Below, piece after piece: positions 47,142 through 55,457 of a stretch of DNA of 64,000 bases. The translations under genes were made by a program, and so were the position numbers. The notes beneath the pieces were generated by a model. It ran no database searches, had not been told where the DNA came from, and saw only the letters and a list, made by a program, of their open reading frames with translations. The stretch lies in contig CM020619.1 of assembly GCA_009829735.1 (NCBI GenBank), positions 11,026,375-11,090,374 on the forward strand. Direction: 5' to 3'. Position 1 is the first letter of the stretch. Each line of letters begins with the position of its first letter. The stretch is from Pyropia yezoensis (Eukaryota; Rhodophyta; Bangiophyceae; Bangiales; Bangiaceae).

Positions 47142-50100
47142 ATGACCGGGGGGCGCTGGGGTTACCCAAGCAAGCCACCCCGGAGTACCGCGGGGAAAGC
47201 CCCACGGAGAGCGCGGTTGAGCCGACGCCGCATCAACCCCCGGGTACACCTTCCGGCCCCGACGACACGGCGTCAGGGGATTGATGACCAACCTCCAAGG
47301 TTGGGAGGAGAGGACGGGAAGCCCCGTCACGTCGAACCAGACAAGGGCCCTGTTCAGGATGCCCGAGCTACACCGGATATCGGTGTAGGACATGTGTTGT
47401 TTACCTTGGAGAACTTCAAGGTATCAGCCACACTGGGGGTTGACCCCCAGTCGACACGATCGTACTACCCTGTACTGGACACAGGGGCTGGACCCAACCT
47501 TATCCGGAAGGATACCCTCCCGGACAAGTGGCTTCCACGAGTCAGAGTGACTCGGGGACCCACCATCAAGGACGCGAATGGTCGACTCATTCGTACGACC
47601 GCAGCGATGTCGCTGCAGGTTACCATCGGGGATCTCACCACGGAAGTTGACTTCCTGGTATGTGAAACGCTATCGGTGCCCTGCATACTGGGGTGCACCT
47701 TCATCAACGTTCACGTTGATGCAATCCGGCCAGGCCGGAGGACCGTCGAGCTTCAAGAAGCCGACGGGACGAAGCGAGGACACACGGCTATCGTCAGGGA
47801 CCTGACGCTACAAGGAAGCCACGTTAACGTGGCTGAGGTGTACGCAAGCGTCGAGCCGAAGACACTTCGGTCGGCCAAGCGAACTCGCTTTGAGCCGTTG
47901 TCAGAGACAGTCCTCCCGGTTAACTGCGACCTCGCAGGCATCTGCAGAGTCCAGTCCAACCTACGGACGTACAAGCGCCATGGGTTGACCATGGCCAACG
48001 GTCTCATAGACCTCCCAGCAGGAGGGTCGTCCCTCCTAGTGGTGGCGAACTATCGCCGTAAGGCAGTCACCCTCCCGAAGGGAACTATCCTCGGGATTGC
48101 CGAACTCTACGAAGGAGATATCCTTACCCCTGATAAGGAAGGTCAAGTGGAACCACTTGAAGTACTGGCGGTCGCCGAGACCACCGAGCGACAGCAACCC
48201 GATGACGGGAAGCCTAACCCATCGGCGGCTCCGGCGGACCTGCCGCCAAAGGACCAAGAGGCCTTGAAGGCACTGGCCGAGGCTGACCTCGACCACCTTC
48301 CCCCTTCGGTAGCCGAAGGGGTACGACGGATGCAAAGAAAGCATGACGTTATGTGGACAGGCGGGGCCTTGGGGACCATTGGGGCAACCCAACATCGTAT
48401 AGACCTGGTACCAGGCGCACGACCCGCCCGCTCACAACCGCACCGAGCGGGACCTATGCAACGAGAGATCGTTGATGGAGAAGTGAAGAGGATGAGTGAA
48501 GCTAAGGTGATCCGACCTTCGATGTCGGAATGGGGTGCCCCAGTCGTTATTGTGCCGAAGAAGGATCAAACCCCTCGGTTTTGCATCGATTATCGACGCC
48601 TCAACTTGGTTACCAAGAAGGACTCATACCCGTTACCAAGGATGGATGAATGCATCGACTCCCTGGGGGAGGCTACGGTGTTTACCACCATCGACTGCAA
48701 TGCCGGATACTGGCAGATCCCGGTGGCGGACGAGGATATCCCCAACACGGCATTCGTCTGTCACAGTGGAGTGTACGAGTTCCTAAGGATGCCCTTCGGA
48801 TTGTCCAACGCCCCCGCTACATTCCAGCGGGCTATCGACATCATACTGTCGGGGGTGAAGTGGCGTAGCTGCCTAGTGTACCTCGATGACGTCATCGTCT
48901 TCTCGCGTAACATGGATGACCATGTACAACATGTTGACGAGGTACTCACCCTCTTGAGGAACGCCGGGGTAACCCTGCGTCTGAAGAAGTGCGCCTTCTT
49001 CCAACAGACGGTCGAGTATCTGGGCCACCAGATAACCCCTGGTAAACTAGGGGTACTCGAAGCCAATACCCGGGCACTCCGGGATGCCCGGTTCCCTAAC
49101 ACCCAGACGCAGCTCAAGAGCTTCCTGGGAATGTGCAATGTATACCGACGGTTCGTCAAGGACTTCGCTCGGATAGCTAAACCGTTAACGGTTCTTACGA
49201 GCAGTACCTTACCCAAGGTACTCCAACCCCCTTCGCCTAGCGAAGAGGAGGCATTCGAGTCGCTGAAGCGAGCCCTACTAGCCCCACCCGTCCTTGCGTT
49301 ACCGCATAGACGGGGTACCTTCGTCATCGATGTCGATGCGTGTGATACACAAGTGGGATGCACCCTGTTACAGGGAGAGACGTTGATAGGTACCGACAAC
49401 GTTATCCCGGACCTACGTCCGGTAGGGTACTTCAGCCGGACACTCAACCCGGCTGAGCGGAACTATAGTGCCACCGAGCGTGAATGCCTCGGAGTTATAT
49501 GGGCAGTGCAACTGCGCCGTCCATACCTTGAGGGCTCCAGGTTCATCGTGAGGTCCAACCACGAACCCCTACGATGGCTCCTCAACCTTGGTGACAAGGA
49601 TTCCGATAGCCATGGGAGGCTAGCCCGATGGAGGCTGAAGATGGCCGAGCACGACTACCGCACGGTGTATAAGGCTGGGTCAACCCACCACCTCGGAGAC
49701 GCGTTGTCTCGACTCGACACCCCGAGCGGGGATACCCGCCCGGTGGACGAGGACATCCCGGTAGTACCGGTGTGCATGGTGGGTAATGCTACCCAGGGTA
49801 TGGCTGACCATACCATGGCACACCTTGCGTGCCCATTGACCCTCGCGGACTTCCGCGAGGCACAGGCCAACGACGATGACTGTAGACGTCATCGTGCTAA
49901 CCTCCTGGCCGGTACGGCCGGCATCTTCTCCGAGAACGAAGACGGACTCATATACCGGCGGGCACCCGCCGATGGACGACATCAAGTCGTGGTTCCCGTG
50001 TCCTTACGGCAAGCCGTCATGAAACGAGAACATGAGAACCCTACAGCCGGACACCCGGGGGGTTCACGTATGTTCGCAGCAATGCGGAGGTTCTTCTACT

Positions 50101-51242
50101 GGCCAGCAATGGCCGTCGACGTGGTCGACCACGTAAGGGGATGCCACCCCTGTGCACGTAACCGCATGAGTCTACATAGGCGGGCGTCTGCCATGAAGCT
50201 ATTCCCACCTGATGGGCCCAACGAGCAAGTCGCTATCGACATACTCGGGCCACTTCCGATAACGGAAGAAGGGAACAGGTACATCCTGGTCATGTCTGAC
50301 CGCTTCACTAAGCTGTCAAGAGCGGCAGCCATCCCGAATGATACGGCATACACGATCATGAACGCAGTGGTTGACCACTGGATCAGTGCATACGGAGTCA
50401 TGAAGCAACTCCTCTCCGATAACGGAGCAAACCTTACGTCGGCATTCTGCACTAAGGTCCTGGGCATGTTCGGTATCGAACCACGTCGGGCATCCGACTA
50501 CCACCCGCAGTCCAACGGGCAGGTGGAGCGGTTCAACCGCACCATCGTAAAGATGCTACAGTGCTACGTGGCCGAGCACACGAACACTTGGGACAGGCTT
50601 CTGTCCGTACTCACCCTGGCATACAATGCCAGGCCACATCGGAGCACAAACATTGCTCCGCTGGAGTGGGTCATGCCACTAGGCGTCGGTAACTTGACGC
50701 TGCCACCCGGCAGGTGCACTCGGTATGATACACCGAAGGGGCGACCCGCCGAACGCATCCACCTAGCTTGGTTGGCCAAGCTATCGTGGATGATTCCTAA
50801 GCTCAAGGGTGCCCTTGACAGAACACAACTTCGGTATAAGAAGAACTTCGACGCCCGACTACGGGTGCGCAACGCAACCCTGGTAACAGGTGACTGGGTC
50901 TATATCAGACACCAGAAGTTCCGAGGGAACAAGCTTATGCAACCGGTCAAGGGACCGTACCAGATCCTCCACAGAGATGACCACTCTGTTATCTTACACT
51001 CCGATACGGAGATTCAACGCATCAGCATGAATGACGTCACACCTGCTCCGTTGCCGGAACAGCCTCAGCCGGTACCGGCTGGGTTGCTACATGAAGCTCT
51101 TACAACCCACCGGTCAGATGACCCGGTGGGACCGGATGGGATTCCATACCAAGTAGAGAGCGTGGTCGGACACACCGACCCGGACCTACCAGGACCCTGG
51201 TACGTCAAGGTTATGTGGGTCGGATACGACTCACCCACCTAG
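47142..51242 (+). CDS. E2 pol polyprotein
   Basis: 1366 residues, intact. Retropepsin-like protease DTGA at 113-116. Reverse transcriptase with FCIDYRRLNLVTKKD, SLGEATVFTTIDCNAGYWQI and LVYLDDVIVFS (YLDD about residue 580). RNase H (about 727-860, FVIDVDACDTQVGCTLL, then ATERECLGVIW). Integrase zinc finger HENPTAGHPGG with CHPCARN (about 964-1008). Integrase core with the D-D-E pattern (VAIDILGPLP, LLSDNGAN, SNGQVERFNR). The C-terminus (YQVESVVGH, then WYVKVMWVGYDSPT) is the start of a chromodomain that stops before its last helix. It copies RNA to DNA and integrates it. The frame lies at -1 relative to gag. It begins at an ATG eight bases after the knuckle frame ends, which suggests reinitiation rather than a classical fusion. 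Confidence 0.92.
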   Translation: MTGGRWGYPSKPPRSTAGKAPRRARLSRRRINPRVHLPAPTTRRQGIDDQPPRLGGEDGKPRHVEPDKGPVQDARATPDIGVGHVLFTLENFKVSATLGVDPQSTRSYYPVLDTGAGPNLIRKDTLPDKWLPRVRVTRGPTIKDANGRLIRTTAAMSLQVTIGDLTTEVDFLVCETLSVPCILGCTFINVHVDAIRPGRRTVELQEADGTKRGHTAIVRDLTLQGSHVNVAEVYASVEPKTLRSAKRTRFEPLSETVLPVNCDLAGICRVQSNLRTYKRHGLTMANGLIDLPAGGSSLLVVANYRRKAVTLPKGTILGIAELYEGDILTPDKEGQVEPLEVLAVAETTERQQPDDGKPNPSAAPADLPPKDQEALKALAEADLDHLPPSVAEGVRRMQRKHDVMWTGGALGTIGATQHRIDLVPGARPARSQPHRAGPMQREIVDGEVKRMSEAKVIRPSMSEWGAPVVIVPKKDQTPRFCIDYRRLNLVTKKDSYPLPRMDECIDSLGEATVFTTIDCNAGYWQIPVADEDIPNTAFVCHSGVYEFLRMPFGLSNAPATFQRAIDIILSGVKWRSCLVYLDDVIVFSRNMDDHVQHVDEVLTLLRNAGVTLRLKKCAFFQQTVEYLGHQITPGKLGVLEANTRALRDARFPNTQTQLKSFLGMCNVYRRFVKDFARIAKPLTVLTSSTLPKVLQPPSPSEEEAFESLKRALLAPPVLALPHRRGTFVIDVDACDTQVGCTLLQGETLIGTDNVIPDLRPVGYFSRTLNPAERNYSATERECLGVIWAVQLRRPYLEGSRFIVRSNHEPLRWLLNLGDKDSDSHGRLARWRLKMAEHDYRTVYKAGSTHHLGDALSRLDTPSGDTRPVDEDIPVVPVCMVGNATQGMADHTMAHLACPLTLADFREAQANDDDCRRHRANLLAGTAGIFSENEDGLIYRRAPADGRHQVVVPVSLRQAVMKREHENPTAGHPGGSRMFAAMRRFFYWPAMAVDVVDHVRGCHPCARNRMSLHRRASAMKLFPPDGPNEQVAIDILGPLPITEEGNRYILVMSDRFTKLSRAAAIPNDTAYTIMNAVVDHWISAYGVMKQLLSDNGANLTSAFCTKVLGMFGIEPRRASDYHPQSNGQVERFNRTIVKMLQCYVAEHTNTWDRLLSVLTLAYNARPHRSTNIAPLEWVMPLGVGNLTLPPGRCTRYDTPKGRPAERIHLAWLAKLSWMIPKLKGALDRTQLRYKKNFDARLRVRNATLVTGDWVYIRHQKFRGNKLMQPVKGPYQILHRDDHSVILHSDTEIQRISMNDVTPAPLPEQPQPVPAGLLHEALTTHRSDDPVGPDGIPYQVESVVGHTDPDLPGPWYVKVMWVGYDSPT

Positions 51243-51385
51243 GACAGGCGGCAAATATACCCCGCCAACTCCTCATGCCGTACATGAGGCGACAACGCCT
51301 ACTGTAACAACCCAACCGACACCGACTTCGGCTGTTGGGGGGTGAGGCTTATACCTACTAAGTAGGGTGTGACGTGGTTACGGCA

Positions 51386-51474
51386 GACTTAGGTTTCTAA
51401 GTCAAATCAGACTTAGGTTTCTAAGTCGAACCAAGCTTAGGTAACTAAGTAGAGCTAAGCTTAGGTAACTAAGT
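51386..51474. repeat. four palindromic units at 24-bp spacing
   Basis: GACTTAGGTTTCTAAGTC at 51386 and 51410, and AGCTTAGGTAACTAAGT at 51434 and 51458. Each unit is a self-complementary stem of seven or so bases with a four-base loop, and unit starts are exactly 24 bases apart. Confidence 0.9.
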
Positions 51475-51551
51475 AAAACCTGAACCTTAATAAGTTAACT
51501 TAAAGGTAAAGGCTAACTCCGATAATATCGAAGTAACTAGGGAGCTTACAC

Positions 51552-51603
51552 GGGAGGATGACCTCCCGAAGCCAAGACACCAAGTGAGGGAGGATGACCT
51601 CCC
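51552..51603. repeat. pair of identical hairpins
   Basis: GGGAGGATGACCTCCC occurs at 51552-51567 and 51588-51603, 36 bases apart. Each can form a six-base GC stem with an ATGA loop, on either strand. A transcription or 3'-end role is possible. Confidence 0.8.
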
Positions 51604-51785
51604 CAAGCATGAACCTACCGGAAGAAGTTGGACGGGAGGCAAGGCACCACTGAGCCAGAAGGGGTACTCCCCAGGGCAGCAAACAGAGGCAAGCAATGCC
51701 CCCAAAGGGGATGAGTTTATACTCACTACTACCCGGCTACCATAAGGGTTGCCGGGGCCCTCTCCCGCACAAACAATAGCACTCC

Positions 51786-52919
51786 TCAGTGGGTAGACCC
51801 ACTGCCCGAGGGAGGCCACTCACGCGTAAGCGCGTAGACCTCCGTGCTCCACCGGTCGGCAACGTCACGACGGTCGACCACCCGAGTTACCTCGGTGCAT
51901 AGCTGGATGAGGGTGCTGCGGCCAGCCTCCACGTCCTCCAGAGCTTTCTGGAGGCGGTCCAGCACGCCACCGAAGCAACGCGCTGACCCAAGCAGCGCAG
52001 CACCTGGGGGGATATCCCCCCAGCTAACAGAGAGACCCCCACGCATTGCGCGGGTAACAAGGGCGTCAACGCCCTCATACCAGAGACGGGGACCCCCGTC
52101 ATGTAGGACAGGGGCGGGAGGTGACACTGGCGCAGCCAGAGGAGCCACAGGAGCCGACACGGCTACCACCGGAGCCGGTGGCACCTGATACGAGGCCCGG
52201 TAGGACCCTACCGAAGGGGCTCCACCGTAACCACGGCGGTACTCCGCCCGACGACGGGACACCTCACGCTCCCCACCCACAGAGCCCCACTCTCGGGGAC
52301 GACGGCCAACCGCCGCCGGCATCGGGTTACCGAACCACGGAGCAAGGACCTGAAGAGGGTCATGGATAACCATGGGAATACCCAGGTCAGCAACAGCCTC
52401 GGTGGATGCCCACCCATGGCAACTGGGCTCACCCGGCTGAGTACGCCGGACACGCAACGAGTGACGAGGCAAGGGGGAAGCCCCAGCCTGCGGGTCCCGG
52501 TACGGGGGAAGGGCCAACACCCCAGCCCAGTTCACGGCATCGTGAACAGCCAGCAGGGCTTCGAACTCCCGGGCCAACCCGGTCTTGGCGGCTATCAGAT
52601 CCACGCCCAACTGCGCGATGTGCCGACGGACACCCGTCGGAAGATGAAACAGACGACCCTGCCGGCGGACGGACAGCAAGAAGGATGAAAGCCTGCCGAG
52701 GGTAACCTCAAGGGTGAAGGTACCCTGCAACGGGTGGACCGGTCGCGAGGCCAACACACTCCCGAAGTAGCGAAGACAGGAGCCGGTGTCAAACCGGAAA
52801 GCAGGGGCGGGTTCCCACCCCTCCTGCCATAGCGGCGGGCGCACGGGAGTGTATACCGGAGCACGACCGTTGCCGGTCGGCAACGCACACGTTATATCCG
52901 TGCGGAACGCATCCGCCAT
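51786..52919 (-). CDS. antisense accessory ORF of E2, C-terminal part
   Basis: 377 residues from ATG 52919, read against pol. The first half has PVYTPVRPPLWQEGWEPAPA and then FRFDTGSCLRYFGSVLASRP, SVRRQGRLFHLPTGVRRHIA and EFEALLAVHDAVNWAGVLAL. These align in order and spacing with the E1 antisense ORF (36140-36530). A Pro/Ala/Arg linker follows. The C-terminal helix (CFGGVLDRLQKALEDVEAGR, then LIQLCTEVTRVVDRRDVADR) may be an oligomerisation segment. No known retroviral or cellular domain was recognised. The start overlaps the end of the upstream frame (52892), so the native protein probably includes sequence up to 54226 through a frame change or a splice. Confidence 0.65.
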   Translation of the reverse strand: MADAFRTDITCALPTGNGRAPVYTPVRPPLWQEGWEPAPAFRFDTGSCLRYFGSVLASRPVHPLQGTFTLEVTLGRLSSFLLSVRRQGRLFHLPTGVRRHIAQLGVDLIAAKTGLAREFEALLAVHDAVNWAGVLALPPYRDPQAGASPLPRHSLRVRRTQPGEPSCHGWASTEAVADLGIPMVIHDPLQVLAPWFGNPMPAAVGRRPREWGSVGGEREVSRRRAEYRRGYGGAPSVGSYRASYQVPPAPVVAVSAPVAPLAAPVSPPAPVLHDGGPRLWYEGVDALVTRAMRGGLSVSWGDIPPGAALLGSARCFGGVLDRLQKALEDVEAGRSTLIQLCTEVTRVVDRRDVADRWSTEVYALTREWPPSGSGSTH

Positions 52920-54226
52920 GACACCATGGTTACGTCGCCACTCGACGCCGACTTCAACCCCGCCATGGGCGGGTAGGGAGCCGTCAACGACAGATATGGG
53001 GGTACCCCCGGGTAGTAGTCAAAGTCGGGATACCGACCGGTACTGCCCACCGTCTCCCCAAACGCAACCGGCTCCGCCGCCGCCGCAATCCCCCGAGCAC
53101 TAGCCGGGTAGTCAATCTCCCGCGGCAACGCGGGGGCAATCAGGTCGCAGACCCCGAAGTTGGGGTCGAGGTAGACCTCACCCCGTCCCACCCGGGTGCG
53201 CCAGAGCTGCGCATGCCGGTCGTCCGGCTGACTCAGGATCCAATGGTTCCACCCGGACCGCGTTCGGCTGGTTGACCAGCCGCACCAACTCCCGCTCCAG
53301 CTCGGGTCCACCTTAACGGCGGGAGGACTCTCCACGGGGATGCACCAGGTGGAAGTCCACCCGCATACGCCCATCGGACTCCATCGACTCTTGCACCGTG
53401 AGGCCTCGAACCCGAGCCACCAAGTCGGACACCGACATGGCGGGTTGACCCGCCGCCACGGCGACGCCGCCACCCAACGGGGCAACCCGGGCAGGACCAG
53501 GAAGAATCGGGGGCGCCGGGGGACGCACCACCGGCAGAGGGCCGACGTCGGAGATGGACGAGGCCGAGGAGGAAGAAGAAGGGCGGGCGCCCGCCCGGAG
53601 TAACTCCCGGTGTCAACCGCCATGGGAGAAGGAGCGTCTTGACCGCTCGACACCCGCGGCACCGCAGGTATGGTACCGGCGCCGGCACCACCCGTCGGCG
53701 TAGCCCCCGCCTCGGAAGGGGAAGGCACTTGGACAGCCTCCGGAGCCGGAGCCCCGGCCGTGCGGACACCCGCACCGTCTTGACCCGCCGCACCGGGTGT
53801 CGCACCGCCACCACCACCCGCGTCAACGTCGGGACCGCCTCGAGGAGTCACCGCCCGGACACCCGGACCACCTTGACCAGCCGGAGTCGGCTGCGGGTCG
53901 CCACCTCCGCCGCAGGGCGGACCATCTTGAGGTAGCTGCGGTGAGCCGGCACCGGCACCAGGCTCCATCCGGGCAGCCGGCAGAGAGGGGGTAGAAGCCG
54001 CCACGCGCGGTTGACCGCCGGGTTGACCGCCGGCCGACGGCACCGTCGTGCCGCTGCACACGGACGACAGTCCTCCGGCCGACAGACGGACGGACACCGC
54101 AGGCCCGTCGTCGTCAGACGAGCTCACCCCGTAACGCGCGGCGTCGGGACCGACAGGCGCGTCGTCCTCCATCTCCTCCCCGATCAGGAGGTCTTCCTCC
54201 TCTTCAAGCACCTGGGGATAGGACAT
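52892..54226 (-). CDS. antisense accessory ORF of E2, N-terminal part
   Basis: From ATG 54226: MSYPQVLEEEEDLLIGEEME, then a long acidic, Gly/Pro/Ala-rich region. Around 53560-53310 coding character moves to another frame (MSVSDLVARVRGLTVQESME). It then returns to this one for GRGEVYLDPNFGVCDLIAPA and YPDFDYYPGVPPYLSLTAPY, which resembles E1's LPTFTWDAVATRPPYLHEAD. So there are at least two frame changes, or introns, before the second part at 52919. The 500-N gap begins 43 bases upstream of this ATG, so the real 5' end may be hidden. Confidence 0.5.
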   Translation of the reverse strand: MSYPQVLEEEEDLLIGEEMEDDAPVGPDAARYGVSSSDDDGPAVSVRLSAGGLSSVCSGTTVPSAGGQPGGQPRVAASTPSLPAARMEPGAGAGSPQLPQDGPPCGGGGDPQPTPAGQGGPGVRAVTPRGGPDVDAGGGGGATPGAAGQDGAGVRTAGAPAPEAVQVPSPSEAGATPTGGAGAGTIPAVPRVSSGQDAPSPMAVDTGSYSGRAPALLLPPRPRPSPTSALCRWCVPRRPRFFLVLPGLPRWVAASPWRRVNPPCRCPTWWLGFEASRCKSRWSPMGVCGWTSTWCIPVESPPAVKVDPSWSGSWCGWSTSRTRSGWNHWILSQPDDRHAQLWRTRVGRGEVYLDPNFGVCDLIAPALPREIDYPASARGIAAAAEPVAFGETVGSTGRYPDFDYYPGVPPYLSLTAPYPPMAGLKSASSGDVTMVSWRMRSARI

Positions 54227-54268
54227 GATAACGGGTGCGAGTCCCCCGCGCCCACAAGCCGTCGACGG

Positions 54269-54768
54269 NNNNNNNNNNNNNNNNNNNNNNNNNNNNNNNN
54301 NNNNNNNNNNNNNNNNNNNNNNNNNNNNNNNNNNNNNNNNNNNNNNNNNNNNNNNNNNNNNNNNNNNNNNNNNNNNNNNNNNNNNNNNNNNNNNNNNNNN
54401 NNNNNNNNNNNNNNNNNNNNNNNNNNNNNNNNNNNNNNNNNNNNNNNNNNNNNNNNNNNNNNNNNNNNNNNNNNNNNNNNNNNNNNNNNNNNNNNNNNNN
54501 NNNNNNNNNNNNNNNNNNNNNNNNNNNNNNNNNNNNNNNNNNNNNNNNNNNNNNNNNNNNNNNNNNNNNNNNNNNNNNNNNNNNNNNNNNNNNNNNNNNN
54601 NNNNNNNNNNNNNNNNNNNNNNNNNNNNNNNNNNNNNNNNNNNNNNNNNNNNNNNNNNNNNNNNNNNNNNNNNNNNNNNNNNNNNNNNNNNNNNNNNNNN
54701 NNNNNNNNNNNNNNNNNNNNNNNNNNNNNNNNNNNNNNNNNNNNNNNNNNNNNNNNNNNNNNNNNNNN
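54269..54768. other. assembly gap (500 N)
   Basis: Exactly 500 undetermined bases, probably a scaffold gap of arbitrary size. Any frame drawn across it is meaningless. It hides the promoter side of the E2 antisense ORF. Confidence 0.99.
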
Positions 54769-55095
54769 ACGCAGGCAGCCCTCGCCCCCCACTCAATCGT
54801 CCACACGAGAGGGACCCCCCTACCACCAGGCACCTGGTGGCGGATCTGCTTGCACCACACCTCGGAAAGGGGGGTCGTGAACAAAAACCCGCATCGGGAA
54901 ATTAACGGTCCGGAAAACGGATCGTGTGTGTACCACACAAAGGGGGGCACCCCCCTCGGACAACCTCGAAAAGGGGTGTTTGTCGCGACGGGGCGCAAAG
55001 CCCCACCCGACGGGTAAACAGTCACGCGACCCACTTACATTCGGTAACCCGAATGCAACTCGACCCGAGGACGGGCCGAATCTAAGGGGGGGATA
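54769..55095. other. E2 3' untranslated region with polypurine tract
   Basis: No gene seen. AAGGGGGGGA at 55084-55093 abuts the 3' LTR and is the plus-strand primer. The ACCCCCC/GGGGGG-rich stretch at 54930-55000 could fold back on itself. Confidence 0.7.
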
Positions 55096-55457
55096 TGTAG
55101 CAATATGGTTGTCCGTATTGTGACCCTAATATCAGGGGGGCTACTTCTAATCCTTAACTTCAATTTGAGAGTCCGAGCTGGTCACGGTATCTATAAGTTA
55201 CGTATGACCAGAGGGACTTGCATCTTGGGGTGGAGGGTAGTTAGTAGTGTCTCCGAGGGTTTATAACGAGGGGGCCGGTGGCGAATCCACCGCCGGCCAA
55301 GGTAGAACAACAAACCCCTCCCATTTGGGCTCCCATCTTGGTCCCGTGGCTTGCGCTCCAAGGACAGCAACCTTGGCCTTCCGGTGACGTTGGTGCCGAT
55401 CCCCCTTGGTGAGTGTTCCCTGAGAGTGGACGTGCGACGGATTCCTATTGTGCTACA
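55096..55457 (+). repeat. E2 3' LTR
   Basis: 362 bp, TGTAGCA to TGCTACA, about five differences from 44363-44724. Confidence 0.95.

Larger units (their letters stand above)
51243..51785. other. E2 region between pol and the antisense ORF, rich in stem-loops
   Basis: Non-coding on both strands and less GC-rich than the element. It carries the four-unit palindrome array (51386-51474), AAGTTAACTT near 51490-51500 and the paired hairpins at 51552-51603. The two opposing coding units both end here, so this is their shared 3' region. Confidence 0.7.
44363..55457 (+). mobile_element. E2: full-length Ty3/Gypsy chromovirus-type retrotransposon with antisense ORF
   Basis: An 11.1-kb element: 5' LTR (44363-44724), primer site, gag (44950-46812) plus a CCHC knuckle frame, pol (47142-51242), a stem-loop region, antisense ORF(s) on the minus strand, a 500-N gap, purine tract AAGGGGGGGA (55084-55093), and 3' LTR (55096-55457). 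The LTRs differ at only about five of 362 positions, and the flanking CGATT duplication is perfect, so the insertion is fairly recent. The pol frame is open throughout. This is the best candidate for an active element in the window. Confidence 0.95.

Noticed and set aside
54184-55034. Open frames spanning the N gap
   Set aside because: Most of their length is undetermined bases, so they carry no evidence.
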